Positions 16,594 through 27,319 of a stretch of 64,000 nt of DNA are shown piece by piece (the stretch's first letter is position 1; every line of letters begins with the position of its first letter). The notes beneath the pieces are model-generated. The model was not told the origin of the DNA and did not search any database. It was given only the letters and a program-made list of their open reading frames with translations. The DNA is from Borrelia parkeri (lineage in GTDB: Bacteria > Spirochaetota > Spirochaetia > Borreliales > Borreliaceae): assembly GCF_023035815.1 (NCBI RefSeq), contig NZ_CP073159.1:434001-498000 (forward strand), written 5' to 3'. A program made the position numbers and the translations under genes.

Positions 16594-16708
16594 TTCCAAC
16601 ACCTCTTAAAGACTTGCACTCAGAATTTTAAAAAAAACAATTATTAATAATAATAAACATAAATTAAAAATACTTCAACATAAAAAAGATGATATATTAT
16701 TAAATTGA

Positions 16709-17287
16709 ATGATGCTAATTCCTAAAGAAAATATTTATTCAAAAATTGAAGTAAAAAAATCAATTTTCTTATCATACATTTTTCATGTAGAAAAAAAAGA
16801 AGAAATAAATAAAATATTAAAAGAATATAAATTAAAATTTAAAAATGCAACTCATGTTGTCTATGGGTTTAGAATTGGCAATTCAAATTCATTTATAAAC
16901 GGAATGAACGATGACAAAGAACCACGATTAACAGCCGGAAAACCTACGCTAGACGCCATATTAAACAAAAATTTAACAGACACCTTAATTATTACAGTAC
17001 GCTATTTTGGAGGAACTCTACTTGGAAAACAGGGTTTAATTAAAGCATATTCCAAAGCAGCACAAGAAGTAATCAACAAATCTAATCTAACAGAAAAGGA
17101 AGAAATAGAAACATTATGCCTTAATCTAAACTATAACCAATATAATTTACTCATACGAACAAAAAATAAGATGGGAATTAAAATTACAGACGCAAAATTC
17201 CTAGATAAAATAAACACTACAATAAAATTTAACATAAAAGACAAAAAAAATATCTTAACATTTTTACAAACAAACTCTCTGCTCTAA
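16709..17287 (+). CDS. YigZ/IMPACT family protein (UPF0029)
   Basis: 192 aa. The N-terminal UPF0029 domain shows KKSIFLSYIFHV, NATHVVYGFRIG, NDDKEPRLTAGKP (about 68-80) and TVRYFGGTLLGKQGLIKAYS (about 100-119), all typical of YigZ. The C-terminal DUF1949-like part is present. In eukaryotes IMPACT relatives inhibit GCN1/GCN2 signalling; the bacterial role is not settled. The consensus SGTAGKP has become RLTAGKP. Two ATGs occur in tandem at the start. Confidence 0.85.
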   Translation: MMLIPKENIYSKIEVKKSIFLSYIFHVEKKEEINKILKEYKLKFKNATHVVYGFRIGNSNSFINGMNDDKEPRLTAGKPTLDAILNKNLTDTLIITVRYFGGTLLGKQGLIKAYSKAAQEVINKSNLTEKEEIETLCLNLNYNQYNLLIRTKNKMGIKITDAKFLDKINTTIKFNIKDKKNILTFLQTNSLL

Positions 17288-17328
17288 TTTGATTTAATTA
17301 AATTATGTCTATAACTTAATTAAACTTC

Positions 17329-17373
17329 ATACACATATAAACATCTAGTCAGATTGAATGTTTATATGTGTAT
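17329..17373. repeat. Perfect 16-bp inverted repeat upstream of parA
   Basis: ATACACATATAAACAT (17329-17344) and its exact complement (17358-17373) flank a 13-nt loop, with a T-rich run following at 17381. It sits 42 nt after yigZ and about 106 nt before parA. It may be a rho-independent terminator for yigZ or a binding site for a partition protein; the AT-rich stem and the gap before the T-run make the terminator reading imperfect. Confidence 0.75.
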
Positions 17374-17479
17374 TTTCTAGTTTTTTCTAAAAAGAATTTT
17401 ATATATACTATTATCATTTTTATTATTTATGTTCTACAATAGAATATTATTAATATACACTGATTAAGAGAAAATTGTT

Positions 17480-18232
17480 ATGAAAATAATATCCATTATT
17501 AATCAAAAAGGTGGTGTTGGGAAGACAACCAGTGCTATCAATATTGCCTATTCAATCACATTGCTTAATAAAAAAGCTCTTCTAATAGACATTGACTCAC
17601 AAGGTAATACCAGTAGCGGAGTTAATATTTTAAGAAAAGAAGATACAAATTCAAGTTATGAACTTATCTATAAAAAACAAAAAATTACACCTATTAAAAA
17701 TTTTAACTTGGATATAATTCCTTCTAGTCTTAAACTAGCACTACTTGAAAAAGAATTAATACATGAACTTGCAAGAGAAAATTTTTTAAAAAATGCTTTA
17801 GAACAATATAAACAGGATGACTATGATTTCATCATTCTTGATTGTCCTCCTACTCTCTCAATACTTACAATAAATGCCCTTGTTGCAAGTAAATATCTTT
17901 TAATACCAATAGAAACAGAATTTTTTGCATTTGAAGGAATCAATCAATTATTAGATACAATAACTGCTGTCAAACAGATAAATCAAGAACTAGAGATTAC
18001 TGGTGTATTTATCAATAAATATGATAGTAGAAACAAAAGCAAAGAAAAATATATTGATTATCTAAAAAAAGTATTCAAAGAAAAATTTTTAAATACCAAA
18101 ATAAGAAAAAATATAAGTATTTCCAAATCTCAAGAAGAAAACATACCAGTATATATGTATAACAAAGAAAGTAATGCAGCAAAGGACTTTTTAGAGCTTA
18201 CAAACGAAATAATGGAAAAAATCAAAGGATAA
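17480..18232 (+). CDS. parA: Chromosome partition ATPase ParA
   Basis: 250 aa. The deviant Walker A KGGVGKTTS is at residues 10-18, DIDSQGNTS (A' region) near 37, and Walker B FIILDCPPT near 114. ParA ATPases bind DNA non-specifically and relocate centromere complexes. The gene is followed after two nucleotides by parZ, so they form an operon. In B. burgdorferi the orthologue (BB0431) works mainly with ParZ in segregating the origin. Confidence 0.95.
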   Translation: MKIISIINQKGGVGKTTSAINIAYSITLLNKKALLIDIDSQGNTSSGVNILRKEDTNSSYELIYKKQKITPIKNFNLDIIPSSLKLALLEKELIHELARENFLKNALEQYKQDDYDFIILDCPPTLSILTINALVASKYLLIPIETEFFAFEGINQLLDTITAVKQINQELEITGVFINKYDSRNKSKEKYIDYLKKVFKEKFLNTKIRKNISISKSQEENIPVYMYNKESNAAKDFLELTNEIMEKIKG

Positions 18233-18234
18233 AA

Positions 18235-18939
18235 ATGTCAGATAATTTAGACACTTTAATGGCTTTAATGGGTCAGAAATTAAAAAATAATACAAAAGAC
18301 GAAAAATTTTTGGCAAAACAAGAATTAATTATAATTCAAAACAAAAGTTTTAAATATGAAAAATTGGATAAAGAAATAGCCGATTTTTTAAAAATAAAGC
18401 AATACGAGATTTTCAGCATATTCAACAATACCTACACAGAAATTGGAAGAATACTAAAAGAGGCACAAGAAAAACTACGTGGCAATAACCAATATGACGG
18501 TCTTTTTTACAAATGGTTTACCAGTATGGGATTTAAAAAAGATAAAGTCTACTCATTGATATCAAGATATGAATTGCTTGTCGAAAATTCCGATAAGCAA
18601 CTCATAATAAACAATTTACCACTATCACTCTCATATGAAATTTCTAAAAAATCTTGTCCTACTCATTTAAAAATGGAAGTTCTCAATGGAAAAATAAAAT
18701 CTTTAAAAGAATTTAAATCACGTTATCAAAAAAATGAACATAACAAAAAAAATCTTGAAAAAAACTTTAATAAAACACAAGTTAAAAGAGAAGACATTAT
18801 AAAACTAATAGAACTACTCTTACAAGAATTAGAAAACATTAAAAACATTAAATTAGATAAAATAGAAAATAAAAAAGAATTTTTGATTATTTTAAAAGAC
18901 ATACGACAAAAAATAAATCTCATAAAAAAAATTACTTAA
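18235..18939 (+). CDS. parZ: Partition protein ParZ
   Basis: 234 aa. It corresponds in position (BB0432) to ParZ, the centromere-binding partner of ParA described in B. burgdorferi. A central stretch (residues 62-110: TEIGRILKEAQEKL, FYKWFTSMGFKKDKVYSLISRYELL) has the layout of a DUF3102/plasmid-partition DNA-binding domain, like the PF49-type proteins on Borrelia plasmids. The C-terminal 70 residues are lysine-rich and helical, probably for oligomerisation. The gene is coupled to parA and its end overlaps the end of convergent parB by eight nucleotides. The functional assignment rests on synteny, the domain layout on my own reading. Confidence 0.82.
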   Translation: MSDNLDTLMALMGQKLKNNTKDEKFLAKQELIIIQNKSFKYEKLDKEIADFLKIKQYEIFSIFNNTYTEIGRILKEAQEKLRGNNQYDGLFYKWFTSMGFKKDKVYSLISRYELLVENSDKQLIINNLPLSLSYEISKKSCPTHLKMEVLNGKIKSLKEFKSRYQKNEHNKKNLEKNFNKTQVKREDIIKLIELLLQELENIKNIKLDKIENKKEFLIILKDIRQKINLIKKIT

Positions 18940-19714
18940 TACTCTCAAAAATAGAAATAATTCTTTTTAAATCAGAAGATGTAAAATAACTTATTTCGAT
19001 CTTCCCTTTTTCTTTGCTTCCCTTAATACTTATTTTAGTTTGTATTCTGCTTATTAAAAATTCTTTAACACTATTTAAAAAAGGATCTCTTAAGATTTCT
19101 GATTTATCATTAATAGGTTTATAAAAATTTTTAATATAATTTTCTGTTTCTCTAACGGACAATTTTTTTTTAATGATTAAAAGATAAAGCCCATATCTAT
19201 CTTGACTATCCTTTAACGACAATAAAACTTTAGCATGACCCAATGATATTTCTTTTTTATGTAAAGAATTTAATATTTCCTGCTCAAGATCCAAAATTCT
19301 AACTAGATTAGCAACGTGAGACCTATTTTTACCTATCTTTTCAGATAAAGTTCTTTGAGTCAAAGAATGCTTATCCATAAGATTTTTATAAGCATATGCC
19401 TCTTCAACAGGAGTTAAATTTTCCCTTTGAATATTTTCAATTAAAGACATAAAATCTTTATTCTTTCTAGTTGTCTCTATCTCTATAATAGAGATTTGCC
19501 TCATACCAGCTAATTTAGCAGCTCTAAATCTTCGCTCACCTATTACTAGGTGATATCTACCATTATCATGAAAAACAACAATAGGTTGCAATATTCCATT
19601 TTCTCTTATAGAGATACTTAATTCCTCAAGCTCAGCAAGATTAATAGACTTTCTAGGTTGCGACTTATCTACATCTACAAGATTAATATCTACCATTTTA
19701 AAAGTCTCACTCAT
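18932..19714 (-). CDS. parB: Chromosome partition protein ParB (Spo0J)
   Basis: 260 aa from the ATG at 19714, which is preceded by AAGGAGG; an in-frame upstream ATG at 19744 is not supported by a ribosome site. N-terminal box I DVDKSQPRKSIN, box II GERRFRAAKLAGM (CTP-binding/arginine patch), then an HTH region TQRTLSEKIGKNRSHVANLVRIL (about residues 120-142) and a C-terminal dimer domain. The family binds parS and slides as a CTP-driven clamp. A parS-like site lies about 90 nt upstream at 19805. Confidence 0.94.
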   Translation of the reverse strand: MSETFKMVDINLVDVDKSQPRKSINLAELEELSISIRENGILQPIVVFHDNGRYHLVIGERRFRAAKLAGMRQISIIEIETTRKNKDFMSLIENIQRENLTPVEEAYAYKNLMDKHSLTQRTLSEKIGKNRSHVANLVRILDLEQEILNSLHKKEISLGHAKVLLSLKDSQDRYGLYLLIIKKKLSVRETENYIKNFYKPINDKSEILRDPFLNSVKEFLISRIQTKISIKGSKEKGKIEISYFTSSDLKRIISIFESIK

Positions 19715-19801
19715 TTTATCAAAAACCTCCTTGTAATAATACAAAATTTTATAAAGTTGTTCTATGTCAATTTCAACTAAAAAAATAACCCCAAAAAAAA
19801 A

Positions 19802-19823
19802 GAATGTTCCACGTAGAACATTC
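19802..19823. promoter_or_regulatory. parS: parS centromere site
   Basis: The 16-mer TGTTCCACGTAGAACA (19805-19820) differs at one base from the palindromic parS form TGTTCCACGTGGAACA, and the arms extend to GAATGTTC/GAACATTC (19802-19823). It is in the gap between the start of parB and the end of gyrA, as expected for the parAZBS locus near the origin. Confidence 0.85.
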
Positions 19824-19848
19824 CAACAATATAAATAACATTAATTGA

Positions 19849-22281
19849 TCATTTAATAAATTTTGAAACAGATATCAATTTATCCTCATCAAGAGATAAC
19901 ACTTGCATTCCTCTAGCATCCTTACCTTGCTCAGATATTTTGTCAACCAATGTTCGTAAAACTTTTGAAGTCTTACTTACAAGTAATATTTCATCATCCT
20001 GTGCAACTGTAATAGCATCAACAACTGCACCTGCCTTTTCATCGGATTTCTTATAGCAAGTATAACCAGTAGCTCCTCTTTTAAGCTCAGTCACTCTAGA
20101 TATTTCTAATCTCTTTCCATATCCATTCTCAGAAACAATTAAAAGATGGGAGCCTTGTTTTGCTGATAACGCCTTAATAAGCATATCACCCTCTCTTACT
20201 TTCATACCAGACACACCCTGAGTCCCTCTATGTGTAAGCCTAATATCATTTGAATTAAATGCAAAAGCATTGCCCTTCTTAGAAAGACAAATAATTTTAT
20301 CATTCTTAGAAACAATCTCAGCACTTGTAACAAAATCCTTATCATCCAGTTTAATGACAATAACGCCTCTTGATTTAACTGTTTTAAAGCCCTCTGTTTC
20401 AATACGAGCTATTTTTCCATTTGCTGTTGTTATTAATAAATAATTATCCAGAGATAACTCATTACAATTTTTAATAGCCAATATCTCTTCCGTTTCTCCC
20501 AAATTAATAAGCTCACGAATATTTTGTCCCTTTGAAGTTCTAGAAGAATCCTTAATTCCATAAGCATTAATTACATAAAGCTTCCCTTCATTTGAAATCA
20601 TAAGTAAAAAGTCATGGGTATTTACACATAAAGCAATATTAACTTGATCTTTATCTTGTAACTCAAAAGAACCAAGGCCCTTACCACCTATACCTTGAAG
20701 TTTATACTCATCTTGTAAGATTCTTTTAATGAAACCCTGCTTTGTAAGAATAACAATAACATTTTCCCTCTGCATTAAATCTGACATACTAGTTTTTAAA
20801 ACCTCCTCATCATAAATTATTTTTGTTCGGCGCTCATCGCCAAATTTTAAACTTAAATTAATAATCTCTTCCCTTACAATATTAACAACTCTCTCTGGAC
20901 TAACAAGAATATCTTCATAATCTTTTATTAAATCCAAGACAATTTTAAACTCTCCTTCAAGTTTCTCTATCTCAAGAGATGTTAATTTCTGTAACTTCAT
21001 ATCCAATATAGAATTAGCTTGAATTTCTGATAAATTAAATTCTTTAATAATACATTCTTTAGCATCTTTGACAAGTCTAGAAAATCTTATTATTTCTATT
21101 AGCCTATCAATATGTCTTAAGGAAATATTTAATCCTTCAAGAATATGAGCCTTTTCTCTTGCCTTTTTTAAGTCAAACTCTACCCGCCTTCTAACAATTT
21201 CCTTTCTATGATCAATAAATTCAGATATAAGTTCTTTTAAATTTAATTGTTTTGGAATACCATTAACAAGAGCCAAGTTATTTATGCTAAAATTTTTCCT
21301 CAGTTCAGTATATTCATAAAGCAAATTCATAACAACATGAGGATCAAAACCTTTTTTAATTTCAAGAACAATTCTAACACCTTCACGGTCAGATTCATCC
21401 CTTATATCAGATATACCTTCAAGCTTGTCTTCTTTTATTAAGAATGCAATTTTCATAAGCAATGAAGATTTGTTAACAGCATAAGGTATTTGCGTAATTA
21501 TAATAGCAATATGATCTTCTCTCTTTTCTTCAATATGATACCGAGATCGAATAACAACACTGCCCTTCCCCGTTGTATAAGCCTTAACTAAACTCTCATT
21601 ATAAATAATCTCAGCATAAGTAGGAAAATCTGGTCCTTTAACTATTGCAATTAAATCATACACAGACACACTATCATGATTTAACATATAAACTATGGCG
21701 TCACAAATTTCTCTCAAATTATGTGGAGCCATATTTGTTGCCATTCCAACAGCAATTCCACTAGAACCGTTAACCAAGAGAAATGGAAAAGCAGCTGGTA
21801 AAACTTCAGGCTCAAGCAAAGAATCATCATAATTGGGTCTGAAATCAACAGTTTGCCTATCGATATCTTTAACAAGCTCTTCAGCTATTTTTGCCATTCG
21901 AGCTTCAGTATACCTCATAGCAGCAGGAGGGTCTCCATCAATAGAACCAAAATTCCCCTGTCCGCTTACTATAGGATATCTTAACGAAAAATCCTGTGCA
22001 AGTCTTACAAGTGCTTCATAAATCGACTGATCACCATGAGGATGATATTTACCAAGAACATCTCCAACGATTCTTCCAGCCTTCTTAAATGCTTTATCAG
22101 CCCTAAGTCCCATTTCATGCATTGAATAAAGGATTCTTCTGTGAACAGGTTTAAGACCATCTCTCACATCAGGAAGGGCTCTTGAAACAATAACAGACAT
22201 TGCATAATTCAAATACGAGGTTTTAACCTCATCTTCTATTTTTATATTTAATATTTGCTCTTTATATTCTTCAATTGCCAT
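19849..22281 (-). CDS. gyrA: DNA gyrase subunit A
   Basis: 810 aa from ATG at 22281, which has GGAG five nucleotides upstream; a GTG at 22296 would overlap gyrB and is less likely. The catalytic Tyr is in [10 protein letters not shown] (about residue 122). The breakage-reunion domain is followed by a six-bladed C-terminal DNA-wrapping domain with the GyrA box QGIGGKGLG near 530. At the quinolone pocket the sequence is GDQSIYE where E. coli has GDSAVYD, so the Ser83 and Asp87 equivalents are Gln and Glu. It follows gyrB by 11 nt. Confidence 0.96.
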   Translation of the reverse strand: MAIEEYKEQILNIKIEDEVKTSYLNYAMSVIVSRALPDVRDGLKPVHRRILYSMHEMGLRADKAFKKAGRIVGDVLGKYHPHGDQSIYEALVRLAQDFSLRYPIVSGQGNFGSIDGDPPAAMRYTEARMAKIAEELVKDIDRQTVDFRPNYDDSLLEPEVLPAAFPFLLVNGSSGIAVGMATNMAPHNLREICDAIVYMLNHDSVSVYDLIAIVKGPDFPTYAEIIYNESLVKAYTTGKGSVVIRSRYHIEEKREDHIAIIITQIPYAVNKSSLLMKIAFLIKEDKLEGISDIRDESDREGVRIVLEIKKGFDPHVVMNLLYEYTELRKNFSINNLALVNGIPKQLNLKELISEFIDHRKEIVRRRVEFDLKKAREKAHILEGLNISLRHIDRLIEIIRFSRLVKDAKECIIKEFNLSEIQANSILDMKLQKLTSLEIEKLEGEFKIVLDLIKDYEDILVSPERVVNIVREEIINLSLKFGDERRTKIIYDEEVLKTSMSDLMQRENVIVILTKQGFIKRILQDEYKLQGIGGKGLGSFELQDKDQVNIALCVNTHDFLLMISNEGKLYVINAYGIKDSSRTSKGQNIRELINLGETEEILAIKNCNELSLDNYLLITTANGKIARIETEGFKTVKSRGVIVIKLDDKDFVTSAEIVSKNDKIICLSKKGNAFAFNSNDIRLTHRGTQGVSGMKVREGDMLIKALSAKQGSHLLIVSENGYGKRLEISRVTELKRGATGYTCYKKSDEKAGAVVDAITVAQDDEILLVSKTSKVLRTLVDKISEQGKDARGMQVLSLDEDKLISVSKFIK

Positions 22282-22292
22282 TAATGCTCCAA

Positions 22293-24197
22293 TCACACAT
22301 CAAGATTTACTACATCAAGCGCATTCTGCTCAATAAATTCTCTTCTAGGCTCAACATCATCTCCCATAAGAGTAACAAAAATATTCTCAGCCTGTATAGC
22401 ATCATCTATCTCTATTAATTTCATTTTTCTAGTAGCAGGATTCATAGTAGTTTCCCAAAGTTGTGTAGGATTCATTTCACCAAGCCCCTTATACCTTTGA
22501 AGACTAATTTTATCCCTTTTGCCAGTCTCGATAGAGCTTAAAAAAATTTCCTTTTCCGAATCATCATAAAAGTAATGAACACTATTTTCATACTTAATTT
22601 TATAAAGAGGTGGCATAGCTATATATACATGTCCATTATCAATTAACTCCCTCATGTAACGAAAGAAAAAAGTAAGAAGCAATGTTCGAATATGAGACCC
22701 ATCAACATCGGCATCAGCCATAATAATAATCTTATGATAACGAAGTTTTTCAATATAAAAATTCTTTCCAACTCCAGCACCAAGAGATGCAATTATTGGA
22801 ATAAGCTTATCATTTGTAATAACCTTATCTTCCCGTGTTTTTTCAACATTAAGCATTTTACCCCACAATGGCAAGATAGCTTGATAAAACCTATCTCTTC
22901 CCATTTTTGCACTTCCTCCTGCAGAATCCCCTTCCACAATATAAATTTCCCTTTCAACCGGGTTTTTAGATGCACAATCTGCCAATTTGCCAGGCAATGC
23001 CAAGCTTTCAAATGCACTTTTTTTTCTCTCAGACTCTCTTGCTTTTCTTGCAGCCTCACGAGCACGAGCAGCTCTTATTGCCTTATTAAGAATAATATCT
23101 ACTTCTAAAAGATTATCACCAATAACTTTCAAAAGCTCATTATGTACAATAGTTTCAACAATTTTTTTTATATAAGAATTTCCCAATTTCCCTTTAGTTT
23201 GACCTTCAAATTGAGGTTCTGGAACCTTAATAGAAATTACCGCTGTTAAACCCTCCTTAAAATCATCTAATGTAAGATTTGGAACATCTTTTTTGCTTAC
23301 CTTTGAATCCTTAAAAGCTTCACTCATTGCCTTTAAGAAACCACTTTTAAAACCAGCAACATGAGTTCCTCCTTCTCTAGTATTAATATTGTTTACAAAC
23401 GATAAAATATTATCAGAATACCCTTCAGTCCACTTAAGTCCAACACTAACAATAACATCATCACAAGTTCCTTCAATAAAATAGGACTCACTTTGAATAG
23501 TTTTGCTATTATTTGTTATAAAATCTACAAAAGCTTTTATTCCACCTTCAAAATAAAATTCTAAAAATCTCTCTTTTCCCAATCTCTTATCTTCAATTGA
23601 AATTCGTATCTTATCATTTAAAAATGCAAGTTCCCTCAATCTCTTTGATAAAGTTTCAAAATCATACTCCAAGGTTTCAAAAATCTCAGAATCAGCTAAA
23701 AAAGTAACCTTAGTACCCCTATTAGAACTTACCCCAACAATCTCAACCCCAGATGTTGGAATACCTCTGGAATAAGTCTGCTTAAAAAAATTTCCATCTC
23801 TGCTCACAACAACTTCTAAAAAAGATGATAAAGCATTAACAACCGAAATCCCAACCCCATGAAGTCCACCAGAAACTTTATAAGTACCTTTATTAAATTT
23901 TCCTCCAGAATGTAGCTTAGTCAAAACAAGTTCAAGAGCACTAATTCCTTCCTCCTCATGAATATCTGTAGGAATTCCTCTACCATTATCATTGACTGTT
24001 ACAGAATTATCTGAATTTATAACAACTTCTATTTTATCGCAAAAACCCGCTAAAGCCTCATCAATACTATTGTCAACCACTTCATAAACCAAGTGATGCA
24101 ATCCATTAATTGAAACGGATCCAATATACATACCAGGCCTTTTTCTAACAGCTTCAAGGCCCTTTAACACTTGAATATTACTAGCAACATAACTCAT
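22293..24197 (-). CDS. gyrB: DNA gyrase subunit B
   Basis: 634 aa from ATG at 24197, preceded by GGAAGG; an extension to 24212 adds five residues without support. The GHKL ATPase motifs are present: [13 protein letters not shown] (about 40), [11 protein letters not shown] (about 70) and [14 protein letters not shown] (about 113). The TOPRIM domain has EGDSAGG (about 419) and DADVDGSHI (about 493). It forms an operon with gyrA and is divergent from dnaA. B. burgdorferi gyrB mutants are the source of coumermycin resistance. Confidence 0.96.
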   Translation of the reverse strand: MSYVASNIQVLKGLEAVRKRPGMYIGSVSINGLHHLVYEVVDNSIDEALAGFCDKIEVVINSDNSVTVNDNGRGIPTDIHEEEGISALELVLTKLHSGGKFNKGTYKVSGGLHGVGISVVNALSSFLEVVVSRDGNFFKQTYSRGIPTSGVEIVGVSSNRGTKVTFLADSEIFETLEYDFETLSKRLRELAFLNDKIRISIEDKRLGKERFLEFYFEGGIKAFVDFITNNSKTIQSESYFIEGTCDDVIVSVGLKWTEGYSDNILSFVNNINTREGGTHVAGFKSGFLKAMSEAFKDSKVSKKDVPNLTLDDFKEGLTAVISIKVPEPQFEGQTKGKLGNSYIKKIVETIVHNELLKVIGDNLLEVDIILNKAIRAARAREAARKARESERKKSAFESLALPGKLADCASKNPVEREIYIVEGDSAGGSAKMGRDRFYQAILPLWGKMLNVEKTREDKVITNDKLIPIIASLGAGVGKNFYIEKLRYHKIIIMADADVDGSHIRTLLLTFFFRYMRELIDNGHVYIAMPPLYKIKYENSVHYFYDDSEKEIFLSSIETGKRDKISLQRYKGLGEMNPTQLWETTMNPATRKMKLIEIDDAIQAENIFVTLMGDDVEPRREFIEQNALDVVNLDV

Positions 24198-24443
24198 AAA
24201 CCTTCCACACAATTAATCATAATATAGATATAAGCAAATTTTACATTAAAAACAATATAATATCTATTCAATAACACAAATTACAAGACACATTCCACTT
24301 GACTTAAAACCAATAAAATTTCAAGACCCACAAATAGTTAAGATAATGTTCCAGTTCATTATTATACTATATACTTATACATACACAATACTAATAATCA
24401 AAAAGATATAATTATAAAAAGCCAAAATCGACGAGGATAAGAT

Positions 24444-25898
24444 ATGCAAGAGGGAAAAAACATATGGAGCTTAATTTTAGCAGCAATAAGGAAAGAACTT
24501 TCTGAAGAAGAATTTTACATATGGTTTGAAAATTTATATTTCATAGATGCAACTGATGAGAGTATAAAAATATCTGCTCCAAATTCTTTTCATAAAAACC
24601 AAGTAGAAAAAAGATTTTCCAAAAGAATAAAAGAAATTCTCACTGAAAAAGGCCACAATACGATTAATGTTGAATTTATAAATCCACCAAATGAATTCAA
24701 GACTCATAGCATGGAATTAAAAAACACTTCACTCAAAGACATTTCTATACAACAAGATTCATCTGAAAAAAGAACAATACTTAACACTCACACAAAGAAC
24801 ATAATAGAGAATACAAAATACTACGTTATAAAAGAAGACATTCATACAAAATATAGAAATCCTTTTCTTAAAAAGAAATACACATTTGAAAATTTCATTA
24901 TAGGTCCAAATAATAAGCTTGCATATAATGCAAGCTTATCAATTGCAAAAAATCCTGGTAAAAAATATAATCCATGTCTAATTTATGGTGGAGTTGGTCT
25001 TGGCAAAACACACTTACTCCAAAGTATAGGAAACAAAACAGAAGAATTACATAAAGAATTTAAAATACTTTACGTAACTGCTGAAAATTTTTTAAATGAA
25101 TTTGTAGAAAGTATAAAAACAAATGAAACAAAAAGATTTAAGAAAAAATACCGACACCTAGATATGTTATTAATAGATGATATTCATGATTTACAAAAAA
25201 AAGAAGGTATACAAGAAGAGCTTTTTCACACTTTCAATGCTCTTTATGAAGACAATAAACAAATGGTATTTACATGCGACAGACAACCCTCAGAACTCAT
25301 CAATTTTACAGATAGATTAAAAAGCAGATTTACAAGGGGACTTAATGTCGATATATCAAAACCAAACTTTGAATTAAGAGTGGCAATTATAGAAAAAAAA
25401 GCAGAAGAAGATGGAATAAAAGTTCCAAAAAACATTCTCAACTTAGTTGCTAAAAAAGTTACAACAAATATAAGAGATCTTGAAGCTGCTGTAACAAAAT
25501 TAAAAGCTCACATAGACCTTGAAGATATAGAAATCGACACTAGCATAGTAGACAAAATAATTAAAGAGATAATAGCTTATGAAAACGATAACACAAATAC
25601 AAATAACACAATTAACATTGAAAGTATAAAAAAAGTTATCTTAAGGGAATTAAAACTTACAAATAAAGACATTGAAGGTAACAGCAAAAAACCTGAAATC
25701 ACAAAAGCAAGACACATTTATGCTTATCTTCTGAGGAATTTTACAGAGCTTTCAACAATTGAAATAGGTAAAATCATTGGAGGAAAAACCCATTCAACAG
25801 TACTTTATTCGATAAATAAGATAGATAAAGAGAGAAACAATGATCTAGAAATTAACAATTTAATCATAGAACTTATGAACAAAATCAACAAAAACTAG
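24444..25898 (+). CDS. dnaA: Chromosomal replication initiator DnaA
   Basis: 484 aa. Domain I spans about 1-85 and a variable linker continues to about 145. The AAA+ domain III has Walker A GGVGLGKTH (about 182-190), Walker B LLIDDIHDL (about 242) and sensor motifs. Domain IV (about 395-484) has the HTH signature with ITKARHIYAYLLRN and GGKTHSTVLYSINKI. It binds DnaA boxes at the origin. The ATG follows GAGGATAAGAT. It is on the plus strand just left of the compositional switch, so it is transcribed towards dnaN. Confidence 0.96.
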   Translation: MQEGKNIWSLILAAIRKELSEEEFYIWFENLYFIDATDESIKISAPNSFHKNQVEKRFSKRIKEILTEKGHNTINVEFINPPNEFKTHSMELKNTSLKDISIQQDSSEKRTILNTHTKNIIENTKYYVIKEDIHTKYRNPFLKKKYTFENFIIGPNNKLAYNASLSIAKNPGKKYNPCLIYGGVGLGKTHLLQSIGNKTEELHKEFKILYVTAENFLNEFVESIKTNETKRFKKKYRHLDMLLIDDIHDLQKKEGIQEELFHTFNALYEDNKQMVFTCDRQPSELINFTDRLKSRFTRGLNVDISKPNFELRVAIIEKKAEEDGIKVPKNILNLVAKKVTTNIRDLEAAVTKLKAHIDLEDIEIDTSIVDKIIKEIIAYENDNTNTNNTINIESIKKVILRELKLTNKDIEGNSKKPEITKARHIYAYLLRNFTELSTIEIGKIIGGKTHSTVLYSINKIDKERNNDLEINNLIIELMNKINKN

Positions 25899-26138
25899 CA
25901 AAATATATAAAATTCAAAATATTTTTGAACAAATTAAACAAATAATTCATCAAAAAACACAAACAATTAAACATATATTATTCCTTATAAAATAAAGAGA
26001 TAAACAGAATTAGACAATTAGACAGCTTCCTACTAATACAACTATATAAAATATAATAAAAAATACGTACAATAAACTGAATAAAATTTGCATTAATGAA
26101 AGCCAATAAATGATAATATAATACAAGGAGGTAAAACA
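25899..26138. other. oriC: dnaA-dnaN intergenic region, probable replication origin
   Basis: This 240-bp, extremely AT-rich gap lies between dnaA and dnaN, where the B. burgdorferi chromosomal origin has been mapped. I could not find a clear TTATCCACA DnaA box here or in the gyrB-dnaA gap. The location rests on synteny and on the change in plus-strand composition across the neighbouring dnaN. Confidence 0.6.
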
Positions 26139-27299
26139 TTGAACGAAAAATTTATACTGTGCGACACAGAACAGATTTCGAACGAGATTGACAAAGCCAA
26201 AAGTATAATTTTAAATAGAAATATAAATGACATTTGGAGTGCAATATTACTAGAAGTAAAAAATTCCAACCTCAAAATAAAGGCAACAGATAGGAATATC
26301 TTTTTTGAAAGCACAATTCCAATTGTTTCAGCAGAAAATTTTAAAGTATTAATCAATGCTTCAAACTTTTCAGATGCAGTAAAAGCACTAAATTTGTACA
26401 ATGAGCTAAAAATAAAATTTATAGAAGATGAAAGCAAATTAAACATTATTGGTGAATCAGAAAATAAAAATGACAATTTCATAAATGATCATTTAAATGA
26501 GCCAACTTTTTCTAGTGAAGAGATTGAAATTTACAATTATGACATAAATGAAGAGACTTACAATTTAACAGTTGAGTTAACTCAAAGGGAATTTAAGAAA
26601 ATTATAAACAAAGTCTCATTTTCAGCCTCACATGATGAGTCCAAGAACGTTTTAAATGGAATTTATTTTACAAAAGACAAAAACTCTGCATTGACATTTG
26701 TTTCTACCAATTCGCATAGACTGTCTGTATATAAAACAGATTTAATATTTGAGGAGGATATCAATTTTATCGTTCCTGTCAAAATGGTTAATCTCCTAAA
26801 GCAGATGATGGTAGGAGAAGGTATTATAAAGCTCAAGGTCTCTGATAAAAAATTTTATGTTGAATTTAATAATTATAAAATAGTTTGCAGTCTGATAAAT
26901 GGAATCTATCCTGATTATGAAAGTATCATACCAAATGAACAGCAGAACAAAGCGTTAATCGATGTTAGCATTTTAAAAGATAGGCTTTCAAGGGTAAGTT
27001 CTTACACAGACAAAAGGTCTAAAAAAGTTATTCTGAATTTTGCAGGTAATCAACTAAGACTTATGGCAGAAGATCCAATTACAGGGAGAAAGAGTGAATT
27101 TTTTGTACAAAGTCCTAATTATGATTATGAAGGGAGCGAGGAAGTTGTAGCTATTAATAGTGCTTATTTTACTGAAGCAATGGGTGTATTTGATACTTCA
27201 AAGTTAGAGATAAAATTCAATGGAGGGGGTATATTGAAATTAAGTGACCCTGCAAATTTTGGTTTCATTCATTTGATAATGCCCATGGTATTAAACTAA
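26139..27299 (+). CDS. dnaN: DNA polymerase III beta sliding clamp
   Basis: 386 aa. The start is TTG with AAGGAGG seven nucleotides upstream. Three DnaN domains are recognisable; the middle and C-terminal ones contain NGIYFTKDK, STNSHRLSVYKTDL, IPVKMVNLL-like and INSAYFTEAM. The protein ends LIMPMVLN, matching the family's conserved C-terminal MPM(R/V)L hydrophobic pocket. Within the gene, base use moves from C about equal to G, A-rich, to clearly G/T-rich near 27.1 kb. Confidence 0.95.
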   Translation: MNEKFILCDTEQISNEIDKAKSIILNRNINDIWSAILLEVKNSNLKIKATDRNIFFESTIPIVSAENFKVLINASNFSDAVKALNLYNELKIKFIEDESKLNIIGESENKNDNFINDHLNEPTFSSEEIEIYNYDINEETYNLTVELTQREFKKIINKVSFSASHDESKNVLNGIYFTKDKNSALTFVSTNSHRLSVYKTDLIFEEDINFIVPVKMVNLLKQMMVGEGIIKLKVSDKKFYVEFNNYKIVCSLINGIYPDYESIIPNEQQNKALIDVSILKDRLSRVSSYTDKRSKKVILNFAGNQLRLMAEDPITGRKSEFFVQSPNYDYEGSEEVVAINSAYFTEAMGVFDTSKLEIKFNGGGILKLSDPANFGFIHLIMPMVLN

Positions 27300-27319
27300 A
27301 ATTCTTTTTTATTGGCAAG

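Noticed and set aside
24213..24443. Possible DnaA boxes in the gyrB-dnaA gap
   Set aside because: No sequence within one mismatch of TTATCCACA was found by eye.
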